Below are positions 1 through 8,303 of a stretch of DNA of 29,277 bases, piece after piece. Every line of letters begins with the position of its first letter. The stretch's first letter is position 1. The notes under the pieces were generated by a model that was not told where the DNA came from, did not search any database, and was given only the letters and a program-made list of their open reading frames with translations. The DNA lies in NCBI GenBank assembly GCA_036351775.1, contig JAZBPX010000009.1:1-29277 (forward strand), given 5' to 3'. Position numbers and translations under genes: made by a program. Source of the stretch: Pacificimonas sp036351775 (GTDB lineage: Bacteria > Pseudomonadota > Alphaproteobacteria > Sphingomonadales > Sphingomonadaceae).

Positions 1-2
1 GG

Positions 3-746
3 CTGGAGGCGGCGGGCGTTCAGCGGGGCTATGGTGCGGAGCGGCTGCCGAATGTTCGCGAGCTTTATGCCGATTTCGCCGATCTGGCGCTCGCGCCGGA
101 CAGCGTCGATAATGTGCTGTTTCACCTCGTCTATCATGACATTTACGTCACCAGCGAGGAATTCGGCCTCGTTCATGCCGATCCGCAGGACGTTCTGGCG
201 GCGATCAACACGGGCCTGACCGCCGGCGGCACCGTAACCGTCATCGACCATGTCGGTGCGCCGGGTGGCGACGTGCGCCAGATCGCGCATGATATCCACC
301 GCATCGATCCCGCCGTCGTCATCGAGGATTTCCGGAAGGCGGGCTTCGCGCTCGTCGCACAGGAGATATTCCACGAAAACCCGGCGGACGACCCGGACCT
401 GTTCGTGTTTGACCCTTCCGTACGGGGCCAGACGAACCGCTTCGCCATGCGCTTCGCCCGCGCCGGTGATCCGAATGTGCGGGCCGCCGCCATGACCGAA
501 AAACCGGACGATGCTGTCGGCAGCCCGAGCGGAACAGACGATGTCTGCGGCGCGGAGGCCGTCCAGGACTGGCTCGGCCGTTCTTATGGTGACGAAACCA
601 GTGACGCACTCGCCGAAGGGAGCGGTGCGAAAACCGTGCGCGTCTACGAAACCGGCGACCCGGTGACGATGGACTATCGCCCCGACCGCCTGAACGTCGA
701 ACTGGAGCCAACGACCGGCACGATTGTCGCACTCAGTTGCGGTTAG
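3..746 (+). CDS. SAM-dependent methyltransferase (5' partial) fused to a C-terminal I78-type peptidase inhibitor domain
   Basis: The frame is open from the left edge, so the N-terminus, including the SAM-binding glycine loop, is missing. What remains matches the C-terminal half of predicted class I methyltransferases of the COG4798 type: a strand with VIDHVGAPGGD, then HRIDPAVV, a KAGF turn, and the terminal DPSVRG/RFAMRFARA block where such proteins normally stop. Here the frame continues without a stop for about 85 codons. The last part (bases 546-746) resembles an inhibitor I78 domain: it begins CGAEAVQDWLG, continues with VTMDYRPDRLNVEL and ends VSCG-like with ALSCG, keeping the two framing cysteines and the RPDRLN core. 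The methyltransferase substrate is unknown; I78 proteins inhibit serine proteases. I see no export signal in the visible part. An internal ATG at 492 could start a separate inhibitor, but no stop separates the two parts. Confidence 0.8.
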   Translation: MEAAGVQRGYGAERLPNVRELYADFADLALAPDSVDNVLFHLVYHDIYVTSEEFGLVHADPQDVLAAINTGLTAGGTVTVIDHVGAPGGDVRQIAHDIHRIDPAVVIEDFRKAGFALVAQEIFHENPADDPDLFVFDPSVRGQTNRFAMRFARAGDPNVRAAAMTEKPDDAVGSPSGTDDVCGAEAVQDWLGRSYGDETSDALAEGSGAKTVRVYETGDPVTMDYRPDRLNVELEPTTGTIVALSCG

Positions 747-793
747 AGAAGACGTCGCCTCGACTGCCCTGATCTCAAGGTGGGACCACGCGG

Positions 794-2127
794 CTACAGC
801 ACGAACTTCGACAGGTCCTGATCCTTGACGATCTCGGCGAGCTGGCCGTCGACATAGGCGGCGTCGATGGTGACGGTTTCGCCGCCGCGCTCGCTGGCCG
901 AGAAGCTGATCTCCTCGACGAGCTTTTCAAGGATCGTCTGCAGCCGCCGTGCGCCGATATTTTCGACGCCCGCATTCACCTGCGCGGCGAGGTGCGCGAT
1001 CCGGTCGATGGCATCGTCCGTGAAGTCCAGCGTCACCCGCTCGGTGTGCATCAGCGCGCGGTACTGGGTGATGAGGCTCGCCTCGGTATCCTTGAGGATG
1101 TGGCGGAAATCCTCTTCGGTAAGGCCCTTCAGCTCGACGCGGATGGGCAGGCGCCCCTGGAGTTCGGGGAGGAGATCGGAGGGCTTGGCGACGTGGAACG
1201 CGCCCGAGGCGATGAAGAGGATGTGATCGGTCTTCACCGGCCCGTGCTTCGTGGAGACGGTCGTGCCCTCGATCAGCGGCAGGAGGTCGCGCTGGACGCC
1301 CTCCCGGCTGACCGAACCGCCGCGCACGTCGCTGACGGCGATCTTGTCGATCTCGTCGAGGAAGACGATGCCGTTCTGTTCGGCGGCCTCGATGGCCTCG
1401 CGGGAAATTTCCTCATCGTCGAGACGCCGGTCGGATTCCTCGGCGAGGAGCACGTCGAACGCCTGCGCCACCGTCAGTTTCCGGCGCTTCGTCTGCTTGC
1501 CCATCTTGCCGAACATGCTGCCGATATCGATGGTGGCGATCTGGCCCGACATGCCCGGCATTTCGAAGGGCATCTGCGGGGCGGAATCGACCTCGATCTC
1601 GATGGTTTTTTCGGACAGTTCACCCGCCGCGAGTTTCTCGCGCATCCGCTGGCGCGTGGCGGAGGAGGAGTCCTTCCCGGCAAGCGCATCGATCAGGCGG
1701 TTTTCCGCGTCCTGTTCGGCGTCGGCCTTCACCGCCTCCCGCTTCTGCTCGCGGACGAGGCGGATGGCCTCCTCGACGAGGTCGCGGACGATCTGTTCGA
1801 CGTCGCGGCCGACATAGCCGACCTCGGTAAACTTCGTGGCTTCGATCTTGATGAAGGGCGCTTCGGCGAGCCGGGCGAGACGGCGGCTGATCTCGGTCTT
1901 GCCGCAGCCGGTGGGTCCGATCATCAGGATATTCTTCGGGTTCACTTCCTCGCGCAGGTCGGCAGGCAGCTGCTGCCGCCGCCAGCGGTTACGCAGCGCG
2001 ACGGCGACCGCGCGCTTCGCCTCATCCTGTCCGACGATATAGCGGTCGAGCTCGGCGACGACGGCGCGGGGGGTCAGGCCGTCGATGGTGTGATCAGGGA
2101 CAATGGCGGACTGTTCGTTCATGGCGC

Positions 2128-2131
<4 letters not shown>
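794..2131 (-). CDS. hslU: ATP-dependent protease ATPase subunit HslU (ClpY)
   Basis: HslU is the AAA+ unfoldase that feeds substrates to the HslV peptidase in the cytoplasm. The 445-residue protein has the family's N-terminal SPREIV-like block (TPRAVVAELDRYIVGQDEAKR), Walker A GPTGCGKT near residues 72-79, a mid-protein I-domain, Walker B IVFLDEIDKIA near residue 255, and the DLSKFVL tail whose last residues dock into HslV. The start at 2131 is a GTG overlapping the hslV stop (GTGA). An ATG at 2122 (three codons later) is an alternative; a GGAGG at 2136-2140 sits close to the first and 13 nt from the second, so spacing does not decide. It is the downstream gene of an hslV-hslU operon and is not interrupted. 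Confidence 0.97.
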
Positions 2132-2679
<548 letters not shown>

Positions 2680-2728
2680 GGATCCTCGTTCAAATTGTCG
2701 CCGGGAATGGCGCGGATGCTGTTTGGCG

Positions 2729-2756
2729 ATATAGGAATGGGAGAAACCGCTTCAAT
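2729..2756 (-). promoter_or_regulatory. Candidate hslVU promoter, possibly heat-shock (RpoH) type
   Basis: Read on the minus strand, ATTGAA (2756-2751) is followed after 15 bases by CCTATAT (2735-2729). The alphaproteobacterial RpoH consensus as I know it is CTTGAA, about 17 bases, CYTATNT: the downstream element matches fully, the upstream one with one mismatch, and the spacer is short. Initiation near 2722 would give a leader of about 43 bases. HslVU is a classical heat-shock operon, which makes the reading plausible, but a housekeeping promoter is equally possible. Confidence 0.35.
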
Positions 2757-2780
2757 TGATAGCCCCGGGGGGGCACTGCC

Positions 2781-4088
2781 GTGACCCGAAAGACCATTCT
2801 CTCGCTACCCGTCTCCGCCCTGTCTGCCCTGGCCCTGCTTGCGGCGTGCGGGGACACGGCGCAGCTGTCGGTTGCCGAGGGCATGGGCACCAATCCCGCC
2901 CTCCCCGAACCGACGGAAACCCTGTTGCCGACGGTGAACATCGCCGACGTGATCGGCTGGGCGGACGGTGAAACGCCGCGCGCCGCACCGGGTTGGACGG
3001 TGACGCAGTACGGCCCCGAACTCGATCATCCGCGCTGGATGTACCGCCTGCCGAACGGCGATCTGCTGGTGGCGGAAACGAACAAGCCGCCCAAGGGGCA
3101 GGGCGGCGGCATCCGCGGCTGGATCGAGGAACTGGTCATGTCGAGCGCCGGTGCGGGCGCGGAGACGGCAAACCGCATTACCCTGTTGCGCGACAATGAC
3201 GCGGACGGTGTGGTCGATGAAACGCATGTTTTTGCAACGGCGGCGAACGGGCTTGCCTCGCCCTTCGGCATGGCGGTCGCGGGCGGCGACCTGTACGTCG
3301 CAAACTACGCCGGTCTCTTGCGCTTTCCCTATGAGGAGGACGCGACGTCGGTCATCGGCGAGGGGGAACTGGTCGCCGCGTTCCCGGACATTGGCGACAA
3401 GGCGGGGCACTGGACCCGCAATGTGATCGCGAACGAGGACGGATCGAAGCTCTACATTTCCGTCGGGTCGGTCTCGAATGTCGGCGAGAGCGGGCTGGAG
3501 GTCGAGGAGGGCCGGGCGGCGATCCACGAATATGATGTGGCCACGGGCGAGATGCGTCTGTTCGCGACGGGCCTTCGCAATCCGGTTGGCATGGACTGGA
3601 ACCCGGTGACGGGCGAGCTATGGACCGCGGTGAACGAGCGTGACGCCCTCGGCTCCGACCTCGTGCCGGATTACATGACGAGCGTTCAGGACGGCGGCTT
3701 CTATGGCTGGCCGTGGATCTACTATGGCGATGTGATGGACGACCGCGCGCCGGGCACCCCGCCGGACCAGCCCATCCTGACGCCTGACTATGCGCTCGGC
3801 GCGCACACCGCCTCGCTCGGGCTGGCCTTCACGCCGTCGGGCGACGGCGCGATCGTGGCGCAGCACGGCTCCTGGAACCGCAAGCCGGCCAGCGGTTATA
3901 AGGTGGTCTATATCCCCTTTGCGGACGGCGAACCGGACGGCCTGCCGCAAACGCTCCTCGACGGCTTCCTGATCGGTGACGAAGCGAAGGGCCGCCCGAC
4001 CGGCGTGACCTTTGACCGCACCGGTGCGGTTCTCGTGACCGACGACAGCGGCGACCGCATCTGGCGCGTCGCGCCTGCCGGACGCTAA
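2781..4088 (+). CDS. PQQ-dependent sugar (sorbosone-type) dehydrogenase, lipoprotein
   Basis: This 435-residue protein resembles the glucose/sorbosone dehydrogenase family, six-bladed beta-propellers that oxidise aldoses or aldehydes with pyrroloquinoline quinone outside the inner membrane. Blocks supporting this are HPRWMYRLPNGDLLVAET, GLASPFGMAVAGGDLYVAN, ATGLRNPVGMDWNPVTGELW, DGGFYGWPWIYYG, HTASLGLAFTP and HGSWNRKPASGYKV. The N-terminus is a lipoprotein signal with lipobox LAAC, lipidated Cys23 expected. The start is a GTG preceded by a G-rich run at about the right distance. Only 10 bases separate its stop from hisB, so it probably heads the his transcript, though it has no known role in histidine synthesis. 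No PQQ biosynthesis genes are in the window. The substrate cannot be told from sequence. Confidence 0.85.
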   Translation: MTRKTILSLPVSALSALALLAACGDTAQLSVAEGMGTNPALPEPTETLLPTVNIADVIGWADGETPRAAPGWTVTQYGPELDHPRWMYRLPNGDLLVAETNKPPKGQGGGIRGWIEELVMSSAGAGAETANRITLLRDNDADGVVDETHVFATAANGLASPFGMAVAGGDLYVANYAGLLRFPYEEDATSVIGEGELVAAFPDIGDKAGHWTRNVIANEDGSKLYISVGSVSNVGESGLEVEEGRAAIHEYDVATGEMRLFATGLRNPVGMDWNPVTGELWTAVNERDALGSDLVPDYMTSVQDGGFYGWPWIYYGDVMDDRAPGTPPDQPILTPDYALGAHTASLGLAFTPSGDGAIVAQHGSWNRKPASGYKVVYIPFADGEPDGLPQTLLDGFLIGDEAKGRPTGVTFDRTGAVLVTDDSGDRIWRVAPAGR

Positions 4089-4098
4089 GAGGCACCCC

Positions 4099-4689
4099 AT
4101 GACCCGCACCGCCAGCATCAGCCGCGATACCAAGGAAACGAAGATCGCCATCGAGATCGATCTTGACGGCACCGGCGCTTATGAGATTTCCACCGGCATC
4201 GGCTTTTTCGATCACATGCTGGAGCAGCTGTCGCGCCACTCGCTGATCGACCTGAAGCTGAAGACCGTCGGCGACCTTCATATCGACCAGCATCACACTG
4301 TGGAGGATACCGGCCTCGCGCTCGGCCAGGCGCTGAAAGAGGCGCTGGGCGAGAAGCGCGGCATTCGCCGCTATGGCAGCGCCTATGCGCCGATGGACGA
4401 GACGCTGACCCGCTGCGCGCTCGACATTTCCGGGCGGCCCTATACCGTCTACCGCGTGGAGATTCCGCACGGGTTTCTCGGCGAGATGGACACCGAGCTG
4501 TTTCCGCATTTCTTCGAAAGCCTCGCGCAGACGGCGGGCCTGACCCTGCACCTCGAAACGCTATACGGCGAGAACTCGCACCATATCATCGAATCCGCCT
4601 TCAAGGCGTTTGCGCGGGCGCTGCGGGCCGGGGTCGAGATCGACCAGCGCATCGCGGGCACGGTGCCGAGTACGAAGGGCACGCTTTAG
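4099..4689 (+). CDS. hisB: Imidazoleglycerol-phosphate dehydratase HisB (monofunctional)
   Basis: HisB dehydrates imidazole glycerol phosphate to imidazole acetol phosphate in histidine biosynthesis. The 196-residue length fits the monofunctional enzyme, without the phosphatase domain found in enterobacteria. Metal-binding and active-site blocks are clear: GIGFFDHMLEQLSRHS, the DLHIDQHHTVEDTGLALGQAL block, and EDTG/HHIIESAFKAFARAL near the C-terminus with its second histidine pair. The ATG has a GAGGCACCCC leader. It is the first his gene of a tightly packed hisBHAFE run. Confidence 0.97.
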   Translation: MTRTASISRDTKETKIAIEIDLDGTGAYEISTGIGFFDHMLEQLSRHSLIDLKLKTVGDLHIDQHHTVEDTGLALGQALKEALGEKRGIRRYGSAYAPMDETLTRCALDISGRPYTVYRVEIPHGFLGEMDTELFPHFFESLAQTAGLTLHLETLYGENSHHIIESAFKAFARALRAGVEIDQRIAGTVPSTKGTL

Positions 4690-4724
4690 GCAGCCCATGG
4701 CTGACCAGTAGGGGACCGGGGCGC

Positions 4725-5381
4725 ATGGCCCAGAAAATCGCCATCGTCGACTATGGCGCAGGCAATCTCCGCTCCGTCGCGAAGGGTATCGAGACCGCCG
4801 CGAGGGATGCAGGGGGCGAGGCGCAGATCCTCGTTACCGATTCGCCGCAGGTGGTCGCGGGCGCGGACCGGATCGTACTGCCCGGCGTCGGCGCCTTCGG
4901 CCAGTGCGCGGCGGCGCTTCGCAGTATCGAGGGCATGGTGGAGATGCTGGACCGGCAGGTGAACGGCAAGGGCCGCCCCTTCCTCGGCATCTGCGTCGGT
5001 ATGCAGCTTATGGCCGGATCGGGCGAAGAACGCGGCGCGCATGCGGGCCTCGCCTGGATTTCCGGTGAGGTGGTGAAGCTGGACCCCTCTGACCCGCGCC
5101 TGAAGATCCCGCACATGGGCTGGTCGGCGATTTCGCAGCGCCTGTCGGGTCTGAAACACCCCGTGCTCGGCGCGCTTGAGGATAATGGCGAGGCCTATTT
5201 CGTCCACAGCTACCAGTTCCGGCCCGAGTGCGGCGCGCACCAGCTCGCGACCTGCGACTATGGCGGCACGGTCACGGCGGTCGTCGGGCGGGACACGATG
5301 ATCGGCACGCAGTTCCACCCGGAAAAGAGCCAGAGCTACGGCCTTCGCTTCCTCCGCGCCTTTCTCGACTGGAAACCCTAG
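4725..5381 (+). CDS. hisH: Imidazole glycerol phosphate synthase glutaminase subunit HisH
   Basis: HisH hydrolyses glutamine and passes ammonia to HisF, which builds the imidazole ring. The sequence is a class I glutamine amidotransferase: N-terminal IAIVDYGAGNLRSV, the oxyanion segment PGVGAFG, nucleophile elbow GICVGMQLM with the catalytic cysteine, and the C-terminal QFHPEKSQ with the His-Glu pair. At 218 residues the length is normal. The partner hisF is in the same operon at 6178. The 35-base gap after hisB contains a 4-codon mini-ORF (ATG at 4697) with no evident meaning. Confidence 0.97.
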   Translation: MAQKIAIVDYGAGNLRSVAKGIETAARDAGGEAQILVTDSPQVVAGADRIVLPGVGAFGQCAAALRSIEGMVEMLDRQVNGKGRPFLGICVGMQLMAGSGEERGAHAGLAWISGEVVKLDPSDPRLKIPHMGWSAISQRLSGLKHPVLGALEDNGEAYFVHSYQFRPECGAHQLATCDYGGTVTAVVGRDTMIGTQFHPEKSQSYGLRFLRAFLDWKP

Positions 5382-5428
5382 GGCCGCGCCAGTAGGGCAG
5401 GCGCTTTCCCCAGCAGTACCGGACGCCC

Positions 5429-6178
5429 ATGCCCTTCACCATCTACCCGGCCATCGACATCAAGGATGGGCAGATCGTGCGCCTGTCGGAGGGCGAGATG
5501 GACACGGCCACGGTCTACGGAGACGATCCGGCGGAGCAGGCGCGCGCGTTTGCAAAGGCGGGCGCGGAATGGCTGCACGTCGTCGACCTGAATGGCGCGG
5601 TCGAGGGCAAGTCCAGGAACCGCGAAGTCATCGAACAGGCCATTCTCGCCTTTTCCGGCCGGGTTCAAATGGGCGGCGGCATCCGCTCCCGCTCTGCGAT
5701 CGACAATTGGCTGGAGGCCGGGGCGAAGCGCGTGGTGCTCGGAACGGTGGCGCTGAAAGACCCGGAACTGGTTCGGGAGGCGTCAAAAGCGATGCCGGGT
5801 CATATCGTTGTCGCCGTGGATGCGCGCGGCGGCTTCGTCACGACCGAGGGCTGGGCGGAAACGTCGGCCATGCCGGTGCTGGACCTGGCGAAGCGCTTCG
5901 AGGATGCGGGTGTGGCCGCGCTGCTGTTCACCGATGTCGGCCGCGACGGCCTTCTTACCGGCGTGAATATCGAGGCGACGACGGCGCTGGCCGAAGGCAC
6001 CAAGCTGCCGGTGATCGCCTCTGGCGGCGTGGCAGGCATGGACGACATCCGCCAGCTGAAAAAAGCCGCAAAAGCGATCAAGGGGGAGAATGGCGGCAGC
6101 ATCAGCGGGGTGATCGTCGGACGCGCGCTCTACACCGGTAAGCTGAAGCTGAAACAGGCCCTCGCCGCGACCGCCTGA
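5429..6178 (+). CDS. hisA: ProFAR isomerase HisA
   Basis: HisA is the (beta/alpha)8 isomerase that opens the ribose ring of ProFAR to give PRFAR, the HisF substrate. The N-terminal IYPAIDIKDGQIVRL carries the first catalytic aspartate, FTDVGRDG carries the second, and the phosphate-binding glycines appear as MGGGIR and ASGGV. The length of 249 residues is typical. Its TGA shares one base with the hisF ATG (TGATG), which implies translational coupling. Confidence 0.97.
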   Translation: MPFTIYPAIDIKDGQIVRLSEGEMDTATVYGDDPAEQARAFAKAGAEWLHVVDLNGAVEGKSRNREVIEQAILAFSGRVQMGGGIRSRSAIDNWLEAGAKRVVLGTVALKDPELVREASKAMPGHIVVAVDARGGFVTTEGWAETSAMPVLDLAKRFEDAGVAALLFTDVGRDGLLTGVNIEATTALAEGTKLPVIASGGVAGMDDIRQLKKAAKAIKGENGGSISGVIVGRALYTGKLKLKQALAATA

Positions 6179-6957
6179 TGGCCGCCGTTCGGATCATACC
6201 CTGCCTCGACATGGCCGAGGGGCGCGTTGTTAAGGGCGTGAACTTCGTGGCGCTGCGCGATGCGGGCGATCCGGTGGAGGTGGCGAAGGCCTATGACGCG
6301 GCGGGCGCGGACGAGATCTGCTTTCTCGACATTACGGCGACGCATGAACAGCGCGGCACCCTCTTGGACATCGTGCGGCGGACGGCGGACCAGTGCTTCG
6401 TGCCGCTGACCGTCGGCGGCGGGGTCGGCTCGGTGGAGGATGCCCGTGCGCTGTTACTTGCAGGCGCAGACAAGGTTGCGGTGAACTCCGCCGCCGTGCG
6501 CGATCCGGCGCTGGTGGGCGTGCTGGCCGAGGCCTTCGGCTCGCAGTGCATCGTCGCGGCGATCGATGCCAAGCAGACCGGCCCGGACGCCTGGGAAATC
6601 TTCACTCATGGCGGACGCAAGGCGACGGGCGTCGATGCGCTCGCCCATGCGCGGCGCTGCGTGGCGGAGGGCGCGGGGGAAATCCTGCTGACCTCCATGG
6701 ACCGCGACGGCACGAAGGACGGTTTCGACCTTGTCCTGACCCGGACCATTGCAGACGCGGTGCCGGTGCCGGTGATCGCGTCGGGCGGCGTCGGCAACGT
6801 CCAGCACCTCGTTGAGGGTGTCACCGAGGGAAATGCCAGCGCGGTTCTCGCCGCGTCGATCTTCCACTTTGGCGAAGTCACACTGGCGGAGGCGCGGGCG
6901 GCCATGGCGAAGGCGGGCCTTGCGGTCCGGACGCTGCCGGGCGAGCTTGCGGCATGA
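6178..6957 (+). CDS. hisF: Imidazole glycerol phosphate synthase cyclase subunit HisF
   Basis: HisF is the cyclase half of the HisF-HisH synthase and uses HisH-derived ammonia to form imidazole glycerol phosphate and AICAR. It is a (beta/alpha)8 barrel paralogous to HisA. The catalytic aspartates lie in IPCLDMAEGRVVKGVNF and LTSMDRDGTKDGFD, and the phosphate loops are TVGGGV and IASGGVG. The 259-residue length is normal. It overlaps hisA by one base and hisE by four bases (ATGA). Confidence 0.98.
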   Translation: MAAVRIIPCLDMAEGRVVKGVNFVALRDAGDPVEVAKAYDAAGADEICFLDITATHEQRGTLLDIVRRTADQCFVPLTVGGGVGSVEDARALLLAGADKVAVNSAAVRDPALVGVLAEAFGSQCIVAAIDAKQTGPDAWEIFTHGGRKATGVDALAHARRCVAEGAGEILLTSMDRDGTKDGFDLVLTRTIADAVPVPVIASGGVGNVQHLVEGVTEGNASAVLAASIFHFGEVTLAEARAAMAKAGLAVRTLPGELAA

Positions 6958-7292
6958 GCGACCGGAGCGATCAGACCGACATGATGCAGCGCCTCGCGGC
7001 CATCGTCGCAGACCGCGCCGCCGCGCCCGCCAGTGAGAGCTATACCGCGGCGCTCCTTGGCAAGGGCCGTGCGAAGGTCGCCGAAAAGCTTGGCGAGGAG
7101 GCGGTCGAAACCGTCATCGCCGCCGTGCAGGGGGACCGCGCCGCGCTCATCGCGGAAAGCGCCGACCTGCTCTATCATTTGACCGTGCTGTGGCAGGCCG
7201 CGGGCCTGACGCCGGACGACATCGCCGCCGAACTGGCGCGGCGAGAGGGACAGGGCGGCCACGCCGAAAAGGCCGCGCGAAAAGGGAGCTGA
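6954..7292 (+). CDS. hisE: Phosphoribosyl-ATP pyrophosphatase HisE
   Basis: HisE removes pyrophosphate from phosphoribosyl-ATP, the second step of histidine synthesis. The 112-residue protein has the all-alpha MazG-like signature: SYTAALLGKGRAKVAEKLGE, then EEAVETVIAA and ESADLLYHLTVLW, with the acidic metal ligands E-x-x-E and E-x-x-D. It is a separate protein, not fused to HisI. It starts inside the hisF stop (ATGA) and is followed 4 bases later by the HIT gene. Confidence 0.96.
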   Translation: MSDRSDQTDMMQRLAAIVADRAAAPASESYTAALLGKGRAKVAEKLGEEAVETVIAAVQGDRAALIAESADLLYHLTVLWQAAGLTPDDIAAELARREGQGGHAEKAARKGS

Positions 7293-7296
7293 ACAC

Positions 7297-7689
7297 ATGG
7301 AAGCCGTTGATGCCGTCGGACCCTATGACGACGACAATATCTTCGCGAAGATCCTGCGCGGGGAGATCCCTTCGACCAAGATCTATGAGGACGAGTGGTC
7401 CTACGCCTTCGAGGACATCAACCCGCAGGCACCGACCCATGTGCTCGTAATTCCGAAGGGCAAGTACCGGTCCTGGGTGGATTTTCATGAGACCGCGTCG
7501 GCGGATGAGATTGCGGGCCTCGTGCGCGCGGTGGGCGCGGTCGCCAGGCAACTGGGGCTGGAGGATGACGGCTACCGCCTGCTCGTGAACGCGGGGAAAC
7601 AGGCCCACCAGATGGTGCCGCATCTTCATGTGCATCTCTTCGGCGGCAAGCCGCTCGGCCCGATGCTGGCAGGCGGCGCGAACGGCTGA
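7297..7689 (+). CDS. Histidine triad (HIT/HINT) nucleotide-binding protein
   Basis: The 130-residue protein is a HINT-branch HIT hydrolase. NIFAKILRGEIPSTKIYED and FEDINPQAPTHVLVIPK are the standard N-terminal blocks, and VPHLHVHLFGG is the histidine triad with the catalytic middle histidine. Such enzymes cleave aminoacyl- or phosphoramidate-linked nucleoside monophosphates; the natural substrate is usually unknown. GGGAG is 8 bases upstream of the ATG. It is 4 bases behind hisE, so it shares the his transcript; that linkage recurs in alphaproteobacteria as far as I recall. Confidence 0.95.
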   Translation: MEAVDAVGPYDDDNIFAKILRGEIPSTKIYEDEWSYAFEDINPQAPTHVLVIPKGKYRSWVDFHETASADEIAGLVRAVGAVARQLGLEDDGYRLLVNAGKQAHQMVPHLHVHLFGGKPLGPMLAGGANG

Positions 7690-7698
7690 TAAGGGCCG

Positions 7699-8226
7699 AT
7701 GGCGGACGACCATATTCGCATCGTTCCCGCCGATCCCGGCCGGCCCGCGCAGTTCGAGGCGGAGCGGGATCGCTTGCAGCAGGCGCTGGCTGGTGAGCGG
7801 GTGGGCGACATCGTTCATTTCGGCAGCACGGCGGTGCCGGGCCTGGCCGCCAAACCCATTATTGACATCCTGATCGCCGTTCCCTCCGTCGCGGTGGCGC
7901 GCGAGCGGTTTCCGGACCTGCTCCGGCCACTGGACTATGTGTTCTGGGCGGAGAACCCGCGGACCGACCGGCTGTTTTTCGTGAAGGGCATGCCGCCCTA
8001 CGGGACTGGCCGTACGCACCATGTTCATGTGCGGGAGCGCCCGGCGGGGGACTGGGACGAGGTTCACTTCCGCGATTTCTTGCGCGCGCACCCGTCCGCC
8101 GCCGCCGATTATGCGGCTCTGAAACAGCAACTGGCGGAGACTCATGCCAGTGACCGCGAAGCTTATACGGATGCGAAGGCCGCATTCGTAGCAGGCGTCC
8201 TGAAACGGGCCGCCGCAGAGGGATAA
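7699..8226 (+). CDS. GrpB family protein (UPF0157, nucleotidyltransferase-like fold)
   Basis: The 175-residue protein carries the GrpB/UPF0157 signature HFGSTAVPGLAAKPIIDILIAV, a nucleotidyltransferase-like GS...D-x-D motif, followed by THHVHVRERPAGDW and RDFLRAHPSAAADYAALKQQLA, which are typical of the family's second half. The biochemical role of the family is poorly defined; fusion to dephospho-CoA kinase in some actinobacteria is the only strong hint I know. An AAGGG lies just before the ATG. It follows the HIT gene by 9 bases and is probably the last gene of the his transcript. Confidence 0.9.
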   Translation: MADDHIRIVPADPGRPAQFEAERDRLQQALAGERVGDIVHFGSTAVPGLAAKPIIDILIAVPSVAVARERFPDLLRPLDYVFWAENPRTDRLFFVKGMPPYGTGRTHHVHVRERPAGDWDEVHFRDFLRAHPSAAADYAALKQQLAETHASDREAYTDAKAAFVAGVLKRAAAEG

Positions 8227-8303
8227 GCGCCGCCCGCACCTTCGCGCTTCAATGATGACGGATTTGTTGTAAGGCGTTTGCCCAGCAGCTTCGGGGAGGA
8301 TTT

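Noticed and set aside
4690..5428. The shared CCAGTAGGG before hisH (near 4705) and before hisA (near 5388)
   Set aside because: Two short 9-base matches in GC-rich spacers with different distances to the start codons; likely chance.
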